Assembly (NCBI GenBank): GCA_038496675.1
Contig: CM076668.1
Coordinates: forward strand, 2,212,590-2,276,589
DNA: 64,000 bases
Direction: 5' to 3'
From: Rachycentron canadum
Taxonomy: Eukaryota > Chordata > Actinopteri > Carangiformes > Rachycentridae
Positions 58,161 to 64,000 of the stretch are shown in pieces. Under the pieces are notes generated by a model that was not told the DNA's origin, searched no databases, and saw nothing but the letters and a program-made list of their open reading frames with translations. Each line of letters opens with the position of its first letter. The first letter of the stretch is position 1. The position numbers were made by a program, and so were the translations under genes.

Positions 58161-60484
58161 CTGGTTGAGAGAGGAAGAATGTTAGTATTGGATTGGTGTC
58201 GGTTCTTGTCAAGCTGGACTCGTACAAGCCTGGTCCTGGCCATTTCTTTGGATCCTGGAGAGGCCTTACAGACCAGAGAGCAATCGTTGGTCGGAGCTCA
58301 AGTTCACATGAGATCCAACAGTCAAAGAACATTCTAAGCCTGATGTCTGCCTGAGGTTTTTCCTGTGCATAGAGCTGGCAGACGGGGCCTTTTGTCACCT
58401 TTACTGTTTACTCATTAATAACCCCATCACATGGGTCGAGGTGTGAATGGGGGTTAAAACACCTGGGAAGGGATCTCATGGCTGTTAGCCACCAGTTGGC
58501 TTACGGCAACAACTATCAGCCACTAATGAGTCACACCTCGGCTCGTGTGACCCTAATGACTCAAGTGATGACAGGATGGGTCAATGACCCTCGGGACCAC
58601 CTCAGAGATGACAACCCCACTAGAGATTAAATACCTTAAATACCCCCTAGCCCATCAGCCTTTTGGATGAGGTGAAACGTTCAGTTGCCTTCGACTTAAG
58701 CACTTCAGACTACCATGATCTGGATAACTGAGCACCTACACAGTCGTACGTTTACTGAGGTAATCTAGGGCCAAGTAGGGCCATATCCCCATGGACTTCA
58801 ATACAATCTGACTGATGGTCATTAGATAATGCACTTTACAGCCTCAGTCAACATCCACTTTAATAAACAGTCTCTGCTGAAGTGTCTTAGAACATATGTG
58901 AGAGAACTGAAGCAGGGGATCCACACATTCACATTCACTCCCTCCGTGCTCTGACCTGCTCCTGGAGGTCCCACTAGCACAGCGATGGCTTCCATCAGCA
59001 GCACCAGGCCGATGGCGCTAGAGAACTTCTCCGTCCCCACAATAGCCATAAGGACCTCGAACTGCAGCGCCCCCACCATGCCGTAGGACATGCCGAAGAA
59101 GATGCAGAAGATCACCAAACCTGTATAATCCTGTGCCTGCAAGAAGACAATGAGACAATATGACATCACAGTTATAGAGGGACGCACTAGTGATGAAATG
59201 CAATGTTGGTCAGAACTGACCTACATCTACTTAATAACATGTTCCTTGTTTTATCCCTGATCTTGGATTTGTATGATGTCAGACACGGTTTCTAGTAAAT
59301 CTGTGAAGCAAGTGTCGGGTATGGTACCCACTGCTGGATTGTTACCTGTGATCCTATGAGGTCAGTGCACCCGTTGAAGATCATGGCAAAGCTGAACAGG
59401 TAGATGGTTCTGGGTCGTACCCACTTCGTGCCTGCTATAAGTCCTGACAAGGGCCGAGCGAACATGTCAACACATCCCAAGATGGTGAGCAGCAGCGCTG
59501 ACTTGGTGTCCTCGTAGCCAAGGCGTTTAGCGTAACTAACCACAAACACGGGGGGCACGAACAAGCCCAGCACCATAATAGATGCTGCAATGGTATAAAT
59601 GACAAAGCCTCTGTCCTTGAACACACTGAAGTCCAACAGTTTCCTCTTTGGCTTGGCTTTCTTCTCCTCCTCTGCAGCTGTGGTGCTTTCGTCCTCCAGC
59701 TCCTGGGGCTTCTTAGGGGGCAACAGGGGCCTCATAAGGGCACCACAGGCACAGCAGTTGAGCAGCATGCCTCCCAGTATGAGGAACCCCCCCCTCCAGC
59801 CATAGTAGTACTGGAGAATCTGTCCCAGTGGGGAGAGACAGCACAGCGCCACGGGGCTGCCCGCCGCCGCCAGGCCATTAGCGAGGGGACGTTTCTCATT
59901 GAAGTAACGATTGAGCATGATCAGAGATGGCTGGAAGTTCAACGCCAGACCCAGACCTGAGGAACAAGAAAATTCACTGAGCAAAAGACTGTGAAAAAGT
60001 TGTAATACATATGTGTGCATGGATATTGTGACTCAACCTGTAATGACTCCAGTGCAGACATAGATGTAAATGATGCTGGTGGCGAAGGAGGCAAGAATCA
60101 TTCCCAGTGAGGCAAAGAGCCCCCCAACCATCATCACCGGCCGACAGCCGAACCTGTTCACCAGTACGCTGCACAGAGGGCCTAAGAAAACTCAATGAGT
60201 ACACAGTGTACACCTGCAATCATAATCATCACTATCAGACCTGTGTGTAACCCTTGTCTACCTGTGCCGTACAGCATGGCCAGCAGTAAGGACGAGATCC
60301 AGGCGGTGTCACTGTAGCCGACACCAAACTCTTGCATCAACTCTTTGAAGAAGACGCTGACAGCCTTGGGGAAGGCGTAGGAGAAGCCGGTAATGACAAA
60401 GCAGCCAACTAGCACCGCCCATCCCCAGCCGCCATCCGGTGCCTTCACCCCAGGAGGCCCGTCGTCCACCACTGCTCCTCCCAT
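57856..60484 (-). CDS. slc16a3: monocarboxylate transporter 4 (gene span, five coding exons)
   Basis: Proton-linked lactate/pyruvate transporter of the plasma membrane, the main lactate exporter of glycolytic cells in vertebrates, chaperoned by basigin. Five exons join in frame to 487 residues (human 465). The N-terminus MGGAVVDDGPPGVKAPDGGWGW is nearly that of human MCT4 and holds the MCT signature DGGWGW (17-22). The second signature appears as NRYFNEKRPLANGLAAAGS (138-156). About twelve membrane segments are visible, with the large charged cytosolic loop (about 202-227, KKPQELEDE to KPKRK) between segments 6 and 7. The essential arginine of segment 8 is R290 in DMFARP (R278 in human). The tail (about 415-487) is longer and more acidic than in mammals. 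It ends tail to tail with csnk1d. It is not MCT1 or MCT2, because the termini match MCT4 specifically. Confidence 0.96.
58436..58743 (+). mobile_element. tail of a Penelope-like or similar retroelement
   Basis: It ends with TTTTGGATGAGGTGAAACGT and CATGATCTGGATAACTGAG. I recognise these as the 3' end of the same type of element as at 9893-10325, which has CTTGGATGAAGGTGAAACAT. It is non-coding and lies antisense in slc16a3 intron 4. Confidence 0.55.
58755..58835 (-). repeat. MITE-like family A, partial copy 6
   Basis: Carries GACTTCAATACAATCTGACT and TGATGGTCATTAGATAATGC, as in copies 2 and 3. It lies in slc16a3 intron 4. Confidence 0.6.
58956..59136 (-). CDS. slc16a3: slc16a3 coding exon 4
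   Basis: 181 bases, residues 327-386: AQDYTGLVIFCIFFGMSYG, ALQFEVLMAIVGTEKFSSA and LVGPPGAG. Acceptor is TTCTTGCAG; donor is GAGCAG then GTCAGA. Confidence 0.95.
59346..59956 (-). CDS. slc16a3: slc16a3 coding exon 3
   Basis: 611 bases, residues 123-326. It holds membrane segments 4-10, the second MCT signature, the cytosolic loop and R290. Acceptor is TGTTCCTCAG; donor is TCACAG then GTAACA, phase 0. Confidence 0.95.
60038..60181 (-). CDS. slc16a3: slc16a3 coding exon 2
   Basis: 144 bases, residues 75-122: GPLCSVLVNRFGCRPVMMVG through ICT-like VCTGVIT. Acceptor is TTTTCTTAG; donor is TTACAG then GTTGAG, a weak GT donor. Confidence 0.94.
60262..60484 (-). CDS. slc16a3: slc16a3 coding exon 1
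   Basis: Residues 1-74 plus one base, with the DGGWGW signature and membrane segment 1 and the loop to segment 2. Donor on the - strand is GCACAG then GTAGAC. The ATG at 60484-60482 gives the family's usual MGGA start. Confidence 0.95.
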
Positions 60485-60517
60485 GCTGCTCTCTGACTGA
60501 TGTGTCGAGCTCAGTGG
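60485..60517 (-). other. slc16a3: slc16a3 5' UTR part of the first coding exon
   Basis: A strong acceptor (TTTTTCTCTACTGTTTTTGTAG on the - strand, shown as two parts: pyrimidine tract then TTTGTAG) lies just upstream of 60517. The exon with the start codon is therefore not the first, and a non-coding first exon must lie further upstream, beyond 60518. I could not place it. Confidence 0.6.
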
Positions 60518-62545
60518 CTACAAAAACAGTAGAGAAAAAACAGACGTATCCTTTAGTTTGTGTCGTCTCACCGGTTTTCATATGTCCTAAAAATGTTCAT
60601 GTGTGTTGTCTAGAAGGTGAAAGGAATCTTTTCCTTCAGGGAGGGGTCACTCCTAAAGATGTTCCGGTTAGATAGAATAATGTGCCTGATTTTCACTAGA
60701 AGCCCATTTAGTCTGAGTAATGGAGATTGTTGTCTTATTATTATATGATCTGTCTAAAAACATTCCTTCTCATGTTGTAGACTGTATAAAAACCCCCTCA
60801 GCCTTTGAAATTGGCCATATGGGATATTATTTTTGAGGGGGTGGGGATGAAAGGTTCTGTAGTGCAACAGAGAATTATGATCAGTAGGTTTTCTAAATAG
60901 TGTAGTATGTAATTTATAGTCATTCCATGAATAAAGGGATAGATCTAAGAAGTGGATCCTCTGTTTGGAGTATTCAATACATACTTAAATGTTCAAAAAC
61001 ACCCTTAAAATCATTCTGACTCTAAACAGGAGAATAATGTTGTCAATAAATCTACAGTACCCAAAGTCCTAACTAGAGGCAAGCACATTCAAGGGCAGAG
61101 CTAGGCCCCACACTGGTACCTTTATATTGTCTACACAATCTGTCAGTAAGGTCCATAATGCAGCCTGTAGAGGGCGTCACTTCCTCTCTGGCAGGTGACG
61201 ACTGACTATTTTCATGTCTCCATCAAGACAATGTCATCAAAGCTAAATTTATTCAAATCATATTGAAAGTATGAAGGTAACTTGTGAACACAAGGTTGTA
61301 AAATAATGACCTGAACTAGTGCTGTCAGACTCCCTGTAGGCTGCAAATGGGACTCAATGACATTGGTAACTAATACATTTTCTTCTTTACTCAGATACGC
61401 ACGTCATTTCAGAGAGCAGGCTTCATTTAACTTTCGCTGTTTCTTCTTCGTTGCTCTCATTTGTGACAGTCAATCGTCCACAACAGGATATTTCATCATA
61501 GTATCAACAATCTCAGGGAGGTTTTGATACTGAGACTATGACTTCTTGAAGTTTTTAAAGGATAATTACACAATAACTTTCCCTCGTGTTCTCTAAACAA
61601 ATGATTATCTGTAATCTGTAACTGTTCCTGGACCAGGTGTTAAGTGTGTGACAGCCCTTGATCCTGACCTAACACTGTCCTCAGTGAGCAGTTGTCATCT
61701 CCTGGCACAAGCTGTTTATCACAGGCCACAGTCTGACAGATGATACATCACAGAGATTTTCTCTCAGGTCTGACAACAGACTTTTATGCTGACATTCATC
61801 CTGCCCTTCCTGCCTCCATATCTGCTACTGATGAGCATTAAGAATCTTACATCCACTGTACACAGGCACAGACCAGCCTTAGAATGATAAAATTTATTCT
61901 TATGGTTTGGCAAAAAGTGATGTGGCAGGAAATGGCATGGGTGGGGTTGTAAATTGCAGCAACAAGCATTAGCTGGCTGGCTGACAACAGCAGCCTAGAT
62001 AGTTGTTAATTATACAGTGTTTTATTGTGCATTTGCTATCATTAAGGCCTTTGTCCATCTCCTGTTGCCTGTATGGTTTCACTGTGTAATTCTATAAGAA
62101 GGAATGTGATCAATATTTCCTGTACGACGGGTCACTACCACTGCTCTGTGTCAGACCATCAACATCAGGGAACGGCAACATTTGCAACTGGCAGCGAATG
62201 TGTTTCATTCTGTTCAACATTGAAATGACTGGGCAGTAACTGCACCATAACAAACTTCTCTGTTCCTATTTCCTATCCACTTGTTGATGCCATGATGAAA
62301 TATATAAACATCCTCTCTTCAGTCTAACCCTAACCCTAAAATAGGATTTTTTTCCCCCATTTTGGAACTACAGAACCAAATCTGACTAACTTTAACTTTA
62401 TCCAACTCCTGTCTGTACATACTCAATCCAGCATCAGTTATCAATTTGTTGTTAGTTTTTGTGTATTATGAGAGTGGGTTACACATTGTTATAGTCTGCC
62501 ATATGCCCCTCAGTTAGTTCCTCTTGGTGACATTTCACTAATTGT
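60518..62545. other. no gene seen; upstream of slc16a3
   Basis: Probably holds the promoter and a non-coding first exon of slc16a3, but no clear start, TATA box or CpG cluster was seen. Two CCCTAA units occur near 62325-62338. Confidence 0.4.
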
Positions 62546-62965
62546 GTAAAACAGGTTTTACCTGAAGTGTTGATTTCTATAAGAAGATATATTTGTGGTT
62601 TAAAGAACCAAAAACCATCTCAGTGTAGTTTTGCATCCTCTCTCTCAGGCTGAGCTCTGTGGCTCTAGAAACAACAGGTTAGTCGGCGAATCAGAGGAGA
62701 GGCTCTGAATCTCTCTTCTGATTGGCTGTTTTCAGAGTGATCAAATAACTACATCTACAACAGATTTCAATGAAACACTCAATCCTGCAGGTTGGATGGT
62801 GAGTCTAGGTGGGCTTGGCTTGAGGCATAGCTGAGGACGGTGACTGCTTTGTTGTGACATCACAAAGTTACAGAAGTCCTGACAGCTTGTTTTAAGGCTC
62901 AGTTTCTAAATACAGACTGTGTGCATTTGTCTATGGACTGAGCACTTCAAACAATATGGGACGTT
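62546..62965. mobile_element. TTAA-type MITE, decayed copy
   Basis: Shares with 32212-32535 the ordered blocks GCAGGTTGGATGGTG (GCAAGG variant there), GACTGCTTTG, TGACATCACAAAGTT, CAGAAGTCCTGACAGC, GGCTCAGTTTCT and TGGACTGAGC. The right edge AATATGGGACGTTGA is mutated, and the left edge is weak. About 130 bases are inserted relative to the other copy near 62640-62770. Confidence 0.65.
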
Positions 62966-64000
62966 GAGGATGTTGGAAATTTAGGATGCCTTTTTAGTAT
63001 AAGAACATTGACTTAGGAACTATTCATCCTTCGTGTCTTTTTCCCTAAATAATTACCATGGTTACCAAAGATAAAACAGTTAAGATGGGATCTACAAATT
63101 AGCTAGTTTCTTTTAAACTGCCCCTGCACCTGTCATTTGATCAGTCAATAAGCCAAACACATACAGAACATATGGTACCAGCCACTTCTCCTCTACGACA
63201 TTGATTTGCTGCCATTACCTGTTCCTGATTCTGGTAGAATAGGCTACCTTTAATACATACATTTCTAAATAATTAATATCAAATAACTTCTAAAGTTAAT
63301 TCTATTTCTAGAATTCTATTATTTTCCCTGCGCAGTGCCACCAGAGGATGTGCTCTCTCTGTGACACATGGCCTCATGAGGACCTGCTTCTTGATTCTTA
63401 CTCAATGAGAAGCTTCACTGAGAGGGTGCAAAACACGAGAGGTTAACACCCACTGTGCAGCCACCACTACAGCCAGTAGGACTCACCAGTGACAAGGGTG
63501 ACAGTCCTCATCAGCTTACTAACTGCAGGCAGCCAACTCTTAACTGCCATGGACAAACACACTTGAGGAGCTGCTGTACAAACACACAGCGAGTGCATGT
63601 ACACAGACACAGAGACTTGGCGATATCAGTTCGGTATACCACCCTCGATCCCCTCTCCCATGGACCCACCCACATCGTCAATGTTTTCCATGACCCCAGC
63701 GTGACCCATGTAGCATTCTGCGGCAGCCCCCAAGTATCACCACCCATACTAAAATAAGACCCTTACATACCACACAGTACACACACACAGGCGACCACAC
63801 AGGGATCATTTCTCACCCCTGATATGCAGATGAAAGGCACTTGGATGTTGTCCTTAATTGTGTGTGTGAGAGAGCTAGAGAGACATGGGAATTCTACTAT
63901 CAGAAGTTGAACTTAAAGGGAGGTGGAGTATCTAATATTTTTTATTTATTTTATATATATATATATATATTAAAGTTAATTTTATATATATATATATATA
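62966..64000. other. no gene seen; ends in AT microsatellite
   Basis: No exon was recognised. The window ends in two (AT)n runs (63951-63970 and 63984-64000). Confidence 0.5.

Larger units (their letters stand above)
58161..58955 (-). other. slc16a3: slc16a3 intron 4, hosting two repeat remnants
   Basis: GTCAGA to CTCTCAACCAG. It contains the Penelope-like tail at 58436-58743 (opposite strand) and a partial family A MITE copy at 58755-58835. Confidence 0.85.

Noticed and set aside
57856..58398. 180-codon frame on the - strand starting at 58398
   Set aside because: The part from 58398 to 58161 is slc16a3 intron 4. The true exon begins at 58160 after the acceptor.
62427..62438. The 12-mer TCCAGCATCAGT, identical to the start of miR-338-3p, whose human gene is also on 17q25.3
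   Set aside because: After the 12-mer the sequence diverges, and the 60 bases before it cannot pair to form the hairpin or supply the 5p arm. It is a chance match.
1..64000. CRISPR arrays, operons, tRNA or rRNA genes
   Set aside because: No regularly spaced direct repeats, no tRNA cloverleaf with A and B boxes and no rRNA-like block were recognised. The genome is vertebrate.

Overview
This window looks like nuclear DNA of a teleost fish. The evidence is GT-AG introns in two vertebrate genes, many CA/TG microsatellites, low gene density, and several dispersed repeat families that I recognise from fish genomes. The species cannot be read from the sequence. A 345-base run of N marks a scaffold gap.

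Two genes are certain. csnk1d (casein kinase 1 delta, + strand) has coding exons from 43510 to 51847 and a further alternative last exon at 55626. slc16a3 (monocarboxylate transporter 4, - strand) has coding exons from 60484 down to 57856. They lie tail to tail with about 0.4-0.6 kb between their 3' ends. SLC16A3 and CSNK1D are also neighbours on human 17q25.3, so this is a conserved vertebrate gene pair. I rebuilt every coding exon boundary of both genes. Frames stay open through all junctions: 408 residues for CK1-delta (delta2-type end), 414 for the delta1-type end, and 487 for MCT4. The most interesting point in csnk1d is its end. A 71-base cassette exon carries one C-terminus ([10 protein letters not shown]). 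Skipping it joins the kinase tail to an exon 3.7 kb downstream that encodes a different 16-residue end, matching the delta1/delta2 isoform pair of mammals.

The first 43 kb hold no gene that I can identify. Positions 2176-4580 have the look of a terminal exon with a long 3' UTR of an unidentified + strand gene. Two closely spaced, well-bounded exon-like segments at 26895-27334 (+) and one at 13018-13258 (-) are unexplained candidates. The rest is transposable-element debris and low-complexity DNA. It includes a Tc1-like element with 40-base inverted ends (about 7822-9163), Penelope-like element tails (9893-10325 and 58436-58743, the second inside an slc16a3 intron), a DIRS-type retrotransposon RNase H fragment (37130-37576) with a perfect snap-back repeat at its edge, TTAA-flanked MITEs (32212-32535; decayed copy 62546-62965), and a six-copy MITE family that also occurs inside slc16a3.

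Downstream of slc16a3 (60518-64000) I see only its untranslated upstream sequence, one MITE copy and AT-rich DNA. I found no tRNA, rRNA, CRISPR or bacterial-type features.
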